This document shows, in pieces, positions 25,496 through 35,954 of a stretch of 64,000 bases of DNA. Location of the stretch: assembly GCF_010091925.1 (NCBI RefSeq), contig NZ_WVID01000026.1, forward strand, positions 1-64,000, in the 5' to 3' direction. The translations under genes and the position numbers were made by a program. This stretch comes from Nostoc sp. B(2019). Its GTDB lineage: Bacteria > Cyanobacteriota > Cyanobacteriia > Cyanobacteriales > Nostocaceae. Numbering within the stretch: the stretch's first letter is position 1; each line of letters starts with the position of its first letter. The notes below the pieces were generated by a model. It made no database searches. It was not told the origin of the DNA and saw only the letters and a program-made list of their open reading frames with translations.

Positions 25496-28129
25496 ATGAC
25501 CGCAGAAGAAAGAAGATTAGAAGAAGATCGTAACCGCAAAGCGTACTGGCGGAGATGGGGGCCATATTTAAGCGATCGCCAATGGGGAACTGTGCGCGAA
25601 GATTATAGTAAGGATGGTAGCGCTTGGAATTATTTTCCCCACGAACACGCTCGTTCCCGCGCCTACCGTTGGGGAGAAGATGGGATTGCTGGGATTTCAG
25701 ATAATCATCAACGTCTATGTTTTGCTTTAGCGTTGTGGAACGGTGAAGACCCAATTTTAAAAGAAAGGTTATTTGGTCTTAGTGGCCCTGAAGGAAATCA
25801 CGGGGAAGATGTTAAAGAATATTATTTTTATCTTGACAATACCCCGTCTCATGCCTACATGAAATACCTTTATAAATATCCACAAAAAGCATTTCCTTAC
25901 ACGCAATTAGTGCAAGAAAATCAACACCGGGGTTTTTATGAACCAGAATTTGAATTAGTAGATACTGGCATTTTTGCTCACAATGAATATTTTGATGTCT
26001 TCGTTGAATACGCCAAAACTTCCGACGAAGATATTTTGATTCAAATCAGTGCAGTAAATCGGGCTTTAGAAACCAAAACTGTGCATCTTTTACCTACACT
26101 ATGGTTTCGCAATACTTGGTCTTGGGAAGAAAATTCTAAAAAACCAATTCTTACCGAAGATTCTCCAGGTGTGATTAATGCATCTCACCCTATTTTGGGT
26201 CAGCGTTGGCTTTATTGTAAAAACTCTCAAGCCCTTTTATTTACTGAAAATGAAACAAATCACGAGCGACTATTTGGAGTAAAAAATCATTCTTCTTATG
26301 TCAAAGATGGGATAAATGACTATATTATTCATGGACGAACAGAAGCAGTAAACCCTAATCAAAGAGGTACGAAAGCTACAGCGCATTACGAATTAACTAT
26401 TGGTGCTGGAGAAACCCAAGTTGTTCGACTTAGGCTAGCTGATATACCAAATATAGTAGAACCTTTTGGGGCAGATTTTGATGCCATTTTTCATCAGCGT
26501 CAGCAAGAAGCTGATGAATTTTATCAGCGAATTTCTCCAGGTAATTTTTCTGAGGATGCTCGGAAGGTGCAGCGACAAGCATTTGCAGGTCTGTTGTGGA
26601 CAAAGCAGTTTTATCATTATGTAATTGAAGATTGGTTAAATGGCGATCGCAATCAACCAACTCCTCATAGAAATTCCCCTCGTAACCAAGAATGGATTCA
26701 TTTATTTAATGATGATATTATTTCCATGCCTGATAAATGGGAATTTCCCTGGTATGCAGCGTGGGATTTAGCTTTTCATGTCATACCTTTGGCAATGATT
26801 GACCCGAATTTTGCCAGGCGACAAATGGATAGATTAACACGGGAATGGTATATGCATCCTAACGGTCAAATGCCTGCATACGAATGGCATTTTAGTGATG
26901 TGAATCCACCTGTTCATGCTTGGGGAACTTGGCGAGTTTATCAAATTGAAAAAGAAGTTTATGGACGTGCAGATACCGATTTTCTAGAAAGAGTATTTCA
27001 GAAATTGCTGCTGAATTTTACTTGGTGGGTTAATCGGAAAGATAATAACGGCGACAATATTTTTCAAGGTGGATTTTTAGGGTTAGATAACATTGGGATT
27101 TTTGATCGGAGTTCAGAGTTACCCACAGGTGGGCATTTGGAGCAGTCTGACGGTACAAGTTGGATGGGTATGTACTGCTTAAATATGCTAGTAATTGCTC
27201 TTGAGCTTGCCAAAACTAATCCTACGTATGAAGATATTGCTAGTAAATTCTTCGAGCATTTTCTTTATATAGCCGATGCCATGAATCACATTGGTGAAAC
27301 AAATATTCATCTCTGGGATGATCATGACCAATCTTTCTATGATGTGCTACATTCACCTCATAATGAACGCCACCATTTAAAGGTTCGTTCAATGGTGGGC
27401 TTAGTTCCCTTGTTTGCAGTGGAAATTTTGGAAGCAAATGTATTAGATGCTTTCCCTGGTTTTAAAAAACGCTTTGAATGGTTTATTAAAAATCGTCCTA
27501 ATCTTCAAACAAATATCGCTTCTTTAGAAGCAACTGGAAAGGGAGCTAGACATTTACTTGCGATTGTTAATCCAGAGAAGCTGAAAGTTATTTTGCAAAA
27601 AATGTTGGATGAGACTGAATTTTTAAGTTCCCACGGTATCCGCTCAGTCTCTAGATTTCATGCTGATAATCCTTACATTTTTGATGTGGATGGACAGCAG
27701 CATCAAGTTAGTTACGAACCTGCGGAATCAACTAATGGAATGTTTGGCGGAAATTCTAACTGGCGTGGCCCAGTTTGGTTTCCAATGAATTATTTGATTA
27801 TTGAGTCTCTGCAAGAATTCCATCACTATTTAGGGGATGATTTTAAAGTTGAATGTCCCACTGGTTCAGGTCAATTTATGACTTTGACAGAAGTTTCGAC
27901 AGAGTTATCCCACAGATTAATAAGTATTTTCCTGCGTAATAGTGCAGAATATCGACCCGTTCACGGTGGTCATTCGCTTTTTCAAAGTAACCCTCATTGG
28001 CACGATTTGATTTTATTTTACGAGTATTTCCACGGTGACAATGGTGCTGGACTTGGAGCTTGCCATCAAACTGGATGGACAGCATTAGTTGCAAGCTTAA
28101 TTCATTATTGTGGAGAAACGGGAAGATAG
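25496..28129 (+). CDS. MGH1-like / GH63-type glucosidase
   Basis: 877-residue cytoplasmic glycosidase-like protein with an (alpha/alpha)6 catalytic barrel of the mannosyl-oligosaccharide glucosidase (GH63/MGH1) type. The N-terminal [22 protein letters not shown], the central [32 protein letters not shown] and the late [17 protein letters not shown] are typical. It likely trims alpha-glucosides such as glucosylglycerate or related compatible solutes; the substrate is inferred at most. No signal peptide. ATG 25496 gives the expected N-terminus; the GTG at 25463 is less likely. It is convergent with the phosphoesterase gene. Confidence 0.87.
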   Translation: MTAEERRLEEDRNRKAYWRRWGPYLSDRQWGTVREDYSKDGSAWNYFPHEHARSRAYRWGEDGIAGISDNHQRLCFALALWNGEDPILKERLFGLSGPEGNHGEDVKEYYFYLDNTPSHAYMKYLYKYPQKAFPYTQLVQENQHRGFYEPEFELVDTGIFAHNEYFDVFVEYAKTSDEDILIQISAVNRALETKTVHLLPTLWFRNTWSWEENSKKPILTEDSPGVINASHPILGQRWLYCKNSQALLFTENETNHERLFGVKNHSSYVKDGINDYIIHGRTEAVNPNQRGTKATAHYELTIGAGETQVVRLRLADIPNIVEPFGADFDAIFHQRQQEADEFYQRISPGNFSEDARKVQRQAFAGLLWTKQFYHYVIEDWLNGDRNQPTPHRNSPRNQEWIHLFNDDIISMPDKWEFPWYAAWDLAFHVIPLAMIDPNFARRQMDRLTREWYMHPNGQMPAYEWHFSDVNPPVHAWGTWRVYQIEKEVYGRADTDFLERVFQKLLLNFTWWVNRKDNNGDNIFQGGFLGLDNIGIFDRSSELPTGGHLEQSDGTSWMGMYCLNMLVIALELAKTNPTYEDIASKFFEHFLYIADAMNHIGETNIHLWDDHDQSFYDVLHSPHNERHHLKVRSMVGLVPLFAVEILEANVLDAFPGFKKRFEWFIKNRPNLQTNIASLEATGKGARHLLAIVNPEKLKVILQKMLDETEFLSSHGIRSVSRFHADNPYIFDVDGQQHQVSYEPAESTNGMFGGNSNWRGPVWFPMNYLIIESLQEFHHYLGDDFKVECPTGSGQFMTLTEVSTELSHRLISIFLRNSAEYRPVHGGHSLFQSNPHWHDLILFYEYFHGDNGAGLGACHQTGWTALVASLIHYCGETGR

Positions 28130-28235
28130 AGTCACACGCGGTAAGATGACTCAATATCAGATTTATCCAAACCCGTTATCTCAATACGGTTCAGTTAAGG
28201 CTAGAATACCGATTCAGTATTCAAGATAGGGGCGA

Positions 28236-28328
28236 GAAAAACCGATTATTTCGTAGAGACGTTGCATTGCAACTTCTCTACAGTCAATGAGAATTGGTCA
28301 TTTTACCGAAAATAAATCGGGTTTTTGC
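28236..28328. terminator. Nested inverted repeats between convergent genes
   Basis: Outer arms AAAAACCGATTATTTCG (about 28238-28254) and CGAAAATAAATCGGGTTTTT (about 28309-28328) pair imperfectly and end in a T-run. An inner hairpin GTAGAGAC/TTCTCTAC spans 28253-28281 and is a common Nostoc repeat. The place between two convergent genes fits a bidirectional terminator. Confidence 0.55.
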
Positions 28329-28444
28329 AATTATTGAATCGATGCTCTAGCAGTCTTTGTTAAAGTCGTTTTTTTTACTAACCGCAGAGAGAAAGAGAGA
28401 AAGAAAGAGAAGGAAAAAACTGCTTAACTGAACTGTATTGCTAT

Positions 28445-30001
28445 TTAAATCACAAACGGCTCAAGTTCGCGGTTATGCCACTGTTCCCCAATACGTTCAG
28501 CCACTAAAGGTCTGATAACAAATTTGGGTGGACGACCATCTAAAACATCAATCCGCACACATGAGTAAGGCAATCGCTTCTGGAAGTTGTAGTCATGACG
28601 ACCGACAAAAAGCATTGAATCAGCGACTTTACGAGTGGGTTTCCCGGCAATTTCCGCAAAAGTTTCTAGCAATTCAGTCCCCTCTTTTCTTTGATAGCGG
28701 GGACGATGACCACTCCCACCAGAGATAATGCAGTTGATGTGGGAGTCAGCAAATCCGGTATCAACTGTACGGAGATATTCCAAACAGTGCGCGTGACCGT
28801 TTAAAATCAAATCGACTATTGAACGCTCTTTCACAAGGGAACCAAGGGTTTCAGCTACTTGTTCAAATACCCAGCGTAAACGATGGCGCACCGCTAAAGT
28901 TTGCGCTTGATCCCACTTGGTTGCTTCTGTGACGTAGGGGGGATGGTGGAAAAAGATGACACGTCCGCGTACTTCGGAAGTATTCCAAGATTCGATCAGC
29001 CTGCTTCGCAACCAGTCAAGTTGTTCAAAATCGATCGCAGGCATTTTGTGAGATGCTAATTGTTTCTCAATATCGATTTTAATCTCGTTGATTTGGTCGA
29101 GTTTCGCACTAAGATCATCGAGTTGTTCAGCTTCGGTGGGTTTATCTGGATTGAGGCGATCGCATATTCCCAAAATCTGCAATTCTTCTTGATCTATCTC
29201 CTGGCGACGCTTTTCCAATTCCCGCCGATAAATTTCCCCCTCTTGAGTTGCAGGTAGAGGTGATGGTGTATTAAAGGTATTGGAATCCAAAGCGAAAAAG
29301 TCAATCCCGCCGTAACGAAAGGTGTAATAACGATTGGGTAAACGCGTGAAGTGTCCAGGTTCGTAACGCAAACATTGCCCCGTATTGGTCTTAGCAGTAT
29401 AATGCTCATCTAGGTGACGCTCTAAATCTTCTCCCTTGTAGTCCAGAAACGCCCGTGCATAGGCATCACCTTGATACGAACCATGCCAGCCAATCTCGAT
29501 ATCTTTGTAGCGTAATAAGCGGCGCAGTGGTAACGTAGTTCCAGCCACCCATCGATACATCAGTGGCACATCATAGTAATCATGATTCCCAAGCACTGGT
29601 AGAAACGGCAGATTAAACACCATGCGATCGTAGGGAATGGTTTTAGGGTTCTCGCCACCTACTATAAATTCCCGGTAAGGTTCGATAAAGTTTGTCCGGT
29701 AATACTCTTGAGAACCCACCACATAGATTACATCGCCTGTGTGTAATACAAAACGGCAATCCTCGCGGTGCGGAAGCATCAGTTCAGCGACTTTTCGTTG
29801 GGGGTGGTGTCCGTAATGCGACTTAGTACCCGAATCACCAATAACCATAAACGAAAATTCTGGACTATCTTCTCTGCGATCGTCCACAACCATGCAGGTT
29901 TGGTCAATTCCTCGTTGCACAATACTCGGATGCATCCACCGCACCCGTTCCTTCATTTTTTGGATTTTTACAGGAATCGGTGGATCGGAAATCAATTTCA
30001 T
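28445..30001 (-). CDS. Calcineurin-like metallophosphoesterase
   Basis: 518-residue metallophosphoesterase with all dimetal motifs: VIGDSGT, VLHTGDVIY, PVLGNHDYYD, FFHHPPY and LNGHAHC. A charged helical insertion (about residues 225-300, REQ/E/K-rich) separates the middle motifs. The substrate is unknown; it could act on phosphoesters or nucleotides. ATG 30001 is chosen because homologous proteins begin near LISDPPIPVKIQKMKERVRW. The frame remains open to 30136 and would add a hydrophobic, signal-like 45 residues encoded by low-complexity DNA, so export cannot be fully excluded. Confidence 0.87.
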   Translation of the reverse strand: MKLISDPPIPVKIQKMKERVRWMHPSIVQRGIDQTCMVVDDRREDSPEFSFMVIGDSGTKSHYGHHPQRKVAELMLPHREDCRFVLHTGDVIYVVGSQEYYRTNFIEPYREFIVGGENPKTIPYDRMVFNLPFLPVLGNHDYYDVPLMYRWVAGTTLPLRRLLRYKDIEIGWHGSYQGDAYARAFLDYKGEDLERHLDEHYTAKTNTGQCLRYEPGHFTRLPNRYYTFRYGGIDFFALDSNTFNTPSPLPATQEGEIYRRELEKRRQEIDQEELQILGICDRLNPDKPTEAEQLDDLSAKLDQINEIKIDIEKQLASHKMPAIDFEQLDWLRSRLIESWNTSEVRGRVIFFHHPPYVTEATKWDQAQTLAVRHRLRWVFEQVAETLGSLVKERSIVDLILNGHAHCLEYLRTVDTGFADSHINCIISGGSGHRPRYQRKEGTELLETFAEIAGKPTRKVADSMLFVGRHDYNFQKRLPYSCVRIDVLDGRPPKFVIRPLVAERIGEQWHNRELEPFVI

Positions 30002-30177
30002 GGCAAATGACTCTTGAATGCCTAACGCATAAGCTGATTGTAACGAAATAATAAGGAAGGCAGGGGGAGAAAACAGGAGAAGGAGAAACAAAAGACGCGA
30101 TTTCTCCGAGTGTCTACGCGTCTCTACAAGGATCAAGGGTTATTATTATTTTTCCTTGTCTGCAACTCCTAAATGGA

Positions 30178-30603
30178 CTAAGGCAAATTTTCTCGCAGTA
30201 ACGCCCGAAAGCCTGCTTGTTGAAAATGCTCGTCAGCAGTTAGGGCTTCAGTAATTCCACTATATTCCATCACAATAAAAGATATGCAGTCAACAAATCC
30301 CCATTCTTTCTCAGGTCGTTCACGATATAGCTGGAAAGCACGTTCGTAGAGTTCTTGGGAGAGGGGAACAATTTCTACCTTCGAGTCTGTTGCTAGAGAA
30401 TCTAACAAGATGATTGCTGCATGGCGATGAGGTTTTAGGGATAAGGCATTGCCAATTTCTAACATCACTGCTTGTGTTGTCACTAAACGTGTTCTTGCTG
30501 CTTGTAACAGTTTAGCCAGATGTGAGGCTCGGTCATGCAAGCGATCGCTTGGTGCTGACAAGGCAATGGCAAAGGATGTATCCAGAAATACTTCAGACTG
30601 CAT
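30178..30603 (-). CDS. PIN-domain ribonuclease toxin (VapC-like)
   Basis: 141-residue PIN-domain protein, probably a Mg2+-dependent endoribonuclease. The four acidic residues are in place: Asp8 (FLDTSF), Glu49 (MLEIGNAL), Asp105 (WGFVDCISF) and Asp124 (LTADEHF). It follows its putative antitoxin gene by seven bases in the same direction, the normal order for VapBC-type modules. The target RNA is unknown. Confidence 0.85.
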   Translation of the reverse strand: MQSEVFLDTSFAIALSAPSDRLHDRASHLAKLLQAARTRLVTTQAVMLEIGNALSLKPHRHAAIILLDSLATDSKVEIVPLSQELYERAFQLYRERPEKEWGFVDCISFIVMEYSGITEALTADEHFQQAGFRALLRENLP

Positions 30604-30610
30604 ATCAACT

Positions 30611-30826
30611 TTACTGACCGTACAAATACTTATTAATGTTGGTAGACCAGTCAGGTGGCCCCTCTAAGCTGAGCGATCGCGCTGTTTGTAAAAATGATAC
30701 CGCCTCATGTTCATCTGGCGATAATATTTCAATACTCATTTGTACACGTGTATTGGTTGGTAGCGCAATAGGTTCAGCCGGGTAAAACACTTTGCCATTA
30801 AATACAGCTGCTATTTTCTTTACCAT
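30611..30826 (-). CDS. Putative antitoxin (DUF104/AF2212-like)
   Basis: 71-residue small acidic protein. The N-terminal beta-rich segment KIAAVFNGKVFYPAEPIALPTNTRVQMSIE resembles the AF2212/DUF104 antitoxin family. The C-terminal half (FLQTARSLSLEGPPDWSTNINKYLYG) probably wraps the PIN toxin. ATG 30826, preceded by GAGG, is chosen. Together with the downstream PIN gene it forms a likely type II toxin-antitoxin pair in which this protein binds and silences the toxin and its own promoter. Confidence 0.75.
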   Translation of the reverse strand: MVKKIAAVFNGKVFYPAEPIALPTNTRVQMSIEILSPDEHEAVSFLQTARSLSLEGPPDWSTNINKYLYGQ

Positions 30827-30964
30827 TTTCCTCAAAGAATACGTTTAATTTATCCTAAGCTGTTTCTAACAGTACTAATAGGTTATGCGACGCACTAATT
30901 AGTAAAGTTACTTATATTTTTATCCAATAAAATAATTAAAAGTAAGTCGGGGTAATGTATTTTT

Positions 30965-31019
30965 CTTGGTGTCTTTGTGTCTTTAGTGATTTTGACTTTT
31001 GAACCACAAAGGCACTAAG
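30965..31019. repeat. Inverted repeat of the CTTGGTGTCTTTGTG family
   Basis: CTTGGTGTCTTTGTG (30965-30979) and CACAAAGGCACTAAG (31005-31019) are near-complementary 15-bp ends. This is the same family as 12974-13025 and 58790-58943. It lies between the ARMT1-like gene and the toxin-antitoxin pair, and may act as a terminator for the former. Confidence 0.65.
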
Positions 31020-31070
31020 GTAAGAACATAAAATTTCCCTTTAACCCTTAGCCAAGGTATTTCACATTGC

Positions 31071-32303
31071 CTAAGCCACTAACTGCACTACACCCCACTG
31101 CCCGTTTGTCAACCACGAAGAATCAGATTTTGCGGCTTTTTCAACAACTTCAGATTTCAAACCTGCTGCTACTTCCGACTTGAGAGTGCGTAGAGCTACT
31201 ACTGACGCAGGAAAGTAGCAGACTATATCTGCAAAGTTAGTGGTAAAATCCCAGTGGCGATCGCCTAATAATCGCCGATAATTTGCATCTCCTTTGACTA
31301 TAATCAAACTCGCATTGGCTAAGTCATTTTTGAGTAAGTTAGGTATTTCCCAAAATGCTAAAGGCGATGTCCAAAAATAATCTTCAGATAATATTAAACG
31401 CCCTGATGCAATATTTTCTTGTAACCTGTGGGCAAAAGATACCACTTTTGGATAGCTAGTAGCAGCTAAAAAGTTGATTGTGTAATGCACATCCTTAATC
31501 ATGGCATCAGATACAAAAGTTGGATGAGGCTTTAAATGCAAATAAACCTGATTAGCTAAGCCGCTACTTAATAAGAAATCTACTAAACATAAGTCACAGA
31601 CGAGTTCAAAACCAGCATTATCTACAACGAAATCAATGCGTCTCTTAGGAGAATTGATTAATAACTCAGTAACTCGGTAGGCATCATCTACTAATATGTG
31701 AGCTAGTTGGCTTTGAATATCAAAACGACTGCGATCGCCCTCGAATGCTGACCATAAACTCAAGTCAACTCGATTTCCCCACAGAGCAAAATGTAATAGT
31801 GCAATTAAAGCTGTTTGGTTTGATTTACCCTCTAGTTGTGAGTCATCTAACCATTTGTTAAGCTGACTACACAGAGGGATAATCGATTCAAGAGATGCTT
31901 CTAAACCTTGAAATTTTTGCAATTCAAATGGATCGATACCTTGCCATATACCAGGTCGAAAGTAATTAGTAATTTCTAAAATCAGTCGATAAAAATAAGT
32001 TTCCGCAAGGAACCAGGGAACATCTATCCAACGTTGACCCTTGTAAAATTCTAAATATTTATTCCAATCGGAAAAATCTGCGCCACTATCATTTAAAAGA
32101 GGTCGCAAATATCCTGCTGGTAGTTCTTTGGCCAGGCTTTCCAAGCTAGTATTAATATCTGATGAGAAATTATTTTCAACGATGACTCGACGGGCGATCG
32201 CAGGCATCCGCTGTGTAACTGTAAACTCAGTAAAAGAACCAACTTCTGACCCCACAAGTGGCGGTGGTAGAGGTAATTTGGGGATGTGGGGTGTATTCAC
32301 CAC
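31071..32303 (-). CDS. ARMT1-like / DUF89 damage-control phosphatase
   Basis: 410-residue protein of the DUF89 family, metal-dependent phosphatases acting on damaged or reactive phospho-metabolites. The metal-site motif VVDNAGFELVCDL (about 224-236) and the later KGDANYRRLLGD (about 340-351) are intact. The N-terminal block GSEVGSFTEFTVTQRMPAIARRVI is typical of the eukaryote-like ARMT1 subgroup. The natural substrate in cyanobacteria is unknown. The start appears to be GTG 32303 or the adjacent GTG; the next Met lies inside the conserved region. Confidence 0.87.
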   Translation of the reverse strand: MVNTPHIPKLPLPPPLVGSEVGSFTEFTVTQRMPAIARRVIVENNFSSDINTSLESLAKELPAGYLRPLLNDSGADFSDWNKYLEFYKGQRWIDVPWFLAETYFYRLILEITNYFRPGIWQGIDPFELQKFQGLEASLESIIPLCSQLNKWLDDSQLEGKSNQTALIALLHFALWGNRVDLSLWSAFEGDRSRFDIQSQLAHILVDDAYRVTELLINSPKRRIDFVVDNAGFELVCDLCLVDFLLSSGLANQVYLHLKPHPTFVSDAMIKDVHYTINFLAATSYPKVVSFAHRLQENIASGRLILSEDYFWTSPLAFWEIPNLLKNDLANASLIIVKGDANYRRLLGDRHWDFTTNFADIVCYFPASVVALRTLKSEVAAGLKSEVVEKAAKSDSSWLTNGQWGVVQLVA

Positions 32304-32534
32304 AAATTTTTCTAGCCTTTGTATTTTTAGTTATTCTAGCCTGAACGTGAAAATGAGGTGGCATAAGCTTTGCTTAAGAGAAGAAGGGTTTGAATTTTTA
32401 TCCCTTCCTTCATAACCGTCGCCTGCTAGCAAAATAAACTTATCAAAGCTTCATATTTTTCTCATAAAGAAGGTATCTTCATGTGGTTTGATGTTTTTGA
32501 CAAGGCTGGTAGTGGAATATTCTGACGCTGTTAT

Positions 32535-34883
32535 ATGGGCATGGATAAAGAAACCACAAATACAGATTTGCAATCAACTGCTTCAGAATTACCAAGGCTA
32601 GATTACGATTACAAAGCAGAATCTACTACAGACGTAGCATCCCCGCCTAACTGGCACAATCTATTACAAGGGGTGGCAAAAGCAACAAAAGCCTTACTGA
32701 CGAATAGCGATTCCCTAGGGGATAGCTTCACTTCACGCAGCACCGCTATCAATCAAGCCTTGGCTATTTTAGGACAAGCTACGGCAGCACATCGGGTATA
32801 CATTTGTGAGTATCATCCCCATCCTGTAACAGGGGAACTTGCCTTGAGCCGCCGATTTGAATGGGTACAATCGGGTATTATACCGCAGCAGAATAACCCA
32901 GTTCTACAGAACCTCAGTCAAAGTGAATTTGACTTGCAAGCATGGTATCAACATTTCACTGCTGAATATTCTTTCATTGCGATCGCGTCTAATCTATCCC
33001 CGCCACAGCGACAATTTCTGGAATCCTTACAAGTTAAATCAATTTTATTAGTACCGATTCCCGTTGAGAGTAAAATCTGGGGTTTTATCGGCTTTAGTGA
33101 TTGCTACCACGAAAGAGAGTGGTCACAGGACGAAGAAGCAGCATTGACAACAATGGCGGTGACTTTGGGTAGTATTCTGGCTTATCGCCAAATGTCAGAT
33201 GTACTATATGGTGAGCGCCAACAAGCCCAATTCCAACTTGCGGAGAATGAAGAACGATTCCGGTTGATGGTAGAGGGTAGCGAACAAGTCTTTTTCTTTT
33301 TTTACGACAACGACTATATATTTCAGTACGTTTCGCCTTCAGTATATCCAGTGCTAGGCTACACTCCAGAGGAGTTAGTGGGCAATGCCTATGATCTCAT
33401 CTTCCATAAATTATCCCAGCCATTAGCTGATGAGTTGACGGGGAAACGCATAGAGACTTACGCCATTCAAGCTCGACACAAAGATGGTCGATTGGTAGTA
33501 TTAGAAATTGCTGAGTCTGCGATCATTAGAAATGATCAATTTGCGGGGATACAGGGATTTGGCCGCGATATTACTGATCGCCATCAAGCTCTAGAACAAT
33601 TAAAAGCCATTGCTAAACGCGATCGCCTCTTAAGAGGGATGGCAGAACGAATCAGGACTTCGCTGGATTTACAAACTATTCTCGACACCACCGTGGCAGA
33701 GGTACGGGAGTTTCTCCAAGCAGACAGAGTATTTATTATTGACACTAACATCCGTGGTTCTGATAGTGGAGTGATAGCTGAATCTGTTGCTGGCAACTTT
33801 CGCTCAATGCGGGAGTGGATAAACTGTGAAAATCATGCCAAAGCGATTCAATCTTACTTTAGAGATAGAAATATTGATGTAATTAACGACACAACTAAAA
33901 TAGATGTTCCGGTGGCGATCGCCCAAGATTTTATCGACTTTCAGATCCGAGCTATTGTGAGTGTACCAATTGTGGTTGCTGACCAGTTATATGGTTTGCT
34001 AGTTGCTCATCAGTGTTCACAAGCGCGTGAGTGGAACACTGATGAGATTGGTTTACTTGAGAAGCTATCAACCCCAGTAGCGATCGCCATCCAACAAGCA
34101 AAACTTTACGAAGAATTACAACGTCTCAATACTGGATTAGAGCAGCAAGTAGAGGAGCGCACTCAAGAGTTACGGCAAAAATATACTGAACTGGAAGAAT
34201 TGCAGAACATCAAGGATGAATTCCTCCAAGCCTTTTCCCATGACTTGCGAACCCCAATTATGGGCATTTTGCTGGTGATGAAGAATCTTCACAGCCGTAG
34301 CAACGGCGAATCAGTGACAATTTCTCTAGCAATTTTAGAGCGAGTAATTCAAAGTTGCGATCGTCAGCTTCAACTAATCGAGTCACTGTTAGAAGCACAT
34401 TCCAGCGATGTCAAGGGATTAACAATCCAGCAAGTGCCACTATCACTGCACACCTTTAGCCAGGCAATTGTCAAAGACTTAGAACCACTGCTCGTAAAAA
34501 ACCAAGCTACAATTACCAATCAAATTGTAGTAAATTTGCCCTTAGTAGACGCCGATCCGTTGCATTTGAGGCGAGTGTTTGAAAATCTGATCGCTAATGC
34601 CCTTAACCATAATCCACCAGGGCTGAGTCTCACCTTAAATGCCGTAGTTGAGAATGGGATGGTTTGCTGCACAATAGCTGACAATGGCGTCGGAATAGAT
34701 CGTGATCTATGCGAACGATTATTTGATCGCTATATCAGGGGTAAGCGATCGCAAGCAACAGGTATTGGTTTAGGTTTATACCTTTGTCGGCAAATTATCA
34801 CCGCTCACAGGGGACAAATTGGCGTTATTAGTCAACCTGGTGCTGGAGCAAAGTTTTGGTTCACCTTACCATTAGCAAACTGA
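32535..34883 (+). CDS. Sensor histidine kinase (GAF-PAS-GAF-HisKA-HATPase)
   Basis: 782-residue soluble two-component sensor. An N-terminal GAF-like domain (about 65-220), a PAS domain (about 238-350, FRLMVEGSEQVFFFF to GFGRDITDRH) and a second GAF (about 375-522) are followed by a coiled coil. The dimerisation/phosphoacceptor helix FSHDLRTPIMG contains His569. The ATPase domain keeps the N-box (ENLIANALNHNP), G1 (DNGVGID) and G2 (GIGLGLYLC). No Cys typical of phytochrome chromophore attachment was identified. No response regulator is next to it, so its partner is unknown. Divergent from the ARMT1-like gene. Confidence 0.9.
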   Translation: MGMDKETTNTDLQSTASELPRLDYDYKAESTTDVASPPNWHNLLQGVAKATKALLTNSDSLGDSFTSRSTAINQALAILGQATAAHRVYICEYHPHPVTGELALSRRFEWVQSGIIPQQNNPVLQNLSQSEFDLQAWYQHFTAEYSFIAIASNLSPPQRQFLESLQVKSILLVPIPVESKIWGFIGFSDCYHEREWSQDEEAALTTMAVTLGSILAYRQMSDVLYGERQQAQFQLAENEERFRLMVEGSEQVFFFFYDNDYIFQYVSPSVYPVLGYTPEELVGNAYDLIFHKLSQPLADELTGKRIETYAIQARHKDGRLVVLEIAESAIIRNDQFAGIQGFGRDITDRHQALEQLKAIAKRDRLLRGMAERIRTSLDLQTILDTTVAEVREFLQADRVFIIDTNIRGSDSGVIAESVAGNFRSMREWINCENHAKAIQSYFRDRNIDVINDTTKIDVPVAIAQDFIDFQIRAIVSVPIVVADQLYGLLVAHQCSQAREWNTDEIGLLEKLSTPVAIAIQQAKLYEELQRLNTGLEQQVEERTQELRQKYTELEELQNIKDEFLQAFSHDLRTPIMGILLVMKNLHSRSNGESVTISLAILERVIQSCDRQLQLIESLLEAHSSDVKGLTIQQVPLSLHTFSQAIVKDLEPLLVKNQATITNQIVVNLPLVDADPLHLRRVFENLIANALNHNPPGLSLTLNAVVENGMVCCTIADNGVGIDRDLCERLFDRYIRGKRSQATGIGLGLYLCRQIITAHRGQIGVISQPGAGAKFWFTLPLAN

Positions 34884-35174
34884 GTAATGAGTGCTGAGTG
34901 GGAGAGTCGACCTAATTCATAATTAATAATTACTAATTCATAATTGCAATCAGCGCAAAGTCTGAGCGCCGGCTTCCGGCGAACAGACGACAGTTCCTTT
35001 AAGCGGGGGAACCCCGCCAACGGACTGCCTCAACTTTGTAAGAGAGTGGGGGCTTGAACCCATTTAATTATGAATTATGAATTATGAATTAATAATTATT
35101 TGGTCAAGGAGCAGCGGAGAATAACCCTTGACCCTTAACAAATGAAACTCCTGCTTCCTCAGTCGCATATCAGC
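34884..35174. mobile_element. MITE-like element with heptamer-repeat ends
   Basis: Between the kinase and the barrel gene, AT-rich ends built from TAATTCAT/ATGAATTA repeats (34913-34945 and 35066-35098) are in inverted orientation. They bound about 185 bp with two perfect GC-rich hairpins: CGCCGG-CTT-CCGGCG (34967-34981) and GCGGGG...CCCCGC (35003-35017). No gene is present. It may serve as a terminator or be a non-autonomous element. Confidence 0.6.
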
Positions 35175-35696
35175 TTAGAAGCGATAGCCTAATCCTGCTT
35201 GGAAGCTAACGGCGTCAGCATCACTGTTTCTGTAGGCGTCAATGCCCCATTTCGCATCACCATACGCGATGATATTTGGGCGAACTTCTGATTCAGCACC
35301 AAGGGTTATTACAGGTGCATTTTGATTACCTAACGGGGTATTTTGACCTTCGCTAGTTACAAAAGAATAGCCACCACCGAAGTAAACGTTAGTGTTTCGG
35401 GCTATGGGTGCATCGTAAGTCACTATGGGCATAATTGCAGCGGCATCACCACCATATAGCAGGGAACCCCGCAGTGAAAGAGGTGTCTGGGAAATGGCAT
35501 ACCGTCCTTGAACATTGCCACCAAGTTGCGCTTCATCATTTCCTTGTCCACCACTGGTTGCACCAGCAGCAATACCAGCCCCGATGTAGTTGCTGTTCGT
35601 ACCGATTGGTTGAATTGGTTGAGCTGAAGCAACTCCCGCAGAGAGGACAACAGAAACAACAGCAAGTGCAGAGGCAGCCAATTTTGTAAGTTTCAT
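35175..35696 (-). CDS. Outer-membrane beta-barrel-like exported protein
   Basis: 173-residue exported protein. A clear signal peptide MKLTKLAASALAVVSVVLSA ends AGVASA before Gln-Pro. The mature part alternates short aromatic/polar strands (GSLLYGG, TNVYFGGGYSFV, NIIAYGDAKWGID) and terminates in GLGYRF, a C-terminal aromatic typical of outer-membrane barrels. It is small, so probably an eight-strand barrel, family unassigned. ATG 35696 is chosen over an upstream in-frame start because it begins the signal peptide. Confidence 0.8.
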   Translation of the reverse strand: MKLTKLAASALAVVSVVLSAGVASAQPIQPIGTNSNYIGAGIAAGATSGGQGNDEAQLGGNVQGRYAISQTPLSLRGSLLYGGDAAAIMPIVTYDAPIARNTNVYFGGGYSFVTSEGQNTPLGNQNAPVITLGAESEVRPNIIAYGDAKWGIDAYRNSDADAVSFQAGLGYRF

Positions 35697-35954
35697 AGGA
35701 TTCTTTTTACTAGACTTAAGTAAAATCAATGTTCTCTAGTACTAGAATCTCTTTTTTTGCAAAATGTAACTTCACGCATTTGGGTCGCCCTATTGGGTGA
35801 ACAACAATTCAGCCAGTAGGGTGATCACACTTTAGATTCTGTTGAAAGCTGGAAAACTATACCCTTGTTGGTATATAACTCTAGATGGTTAAAAATTGAT
35901 AGTAAGTATAGTTAAAATTTATAGAGTGAATAAAAACAATTTTAATAAATTAGG

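Noticed and set aside
30002-30136. N-terminal signal-like extension of the metallophosphoesterase
   Set aside because: The 45 codons are encoded by low-complexity, repeat-like intergenic DNA. The conserved protein begins at ATG 30001. Mentioned as an alternative only.
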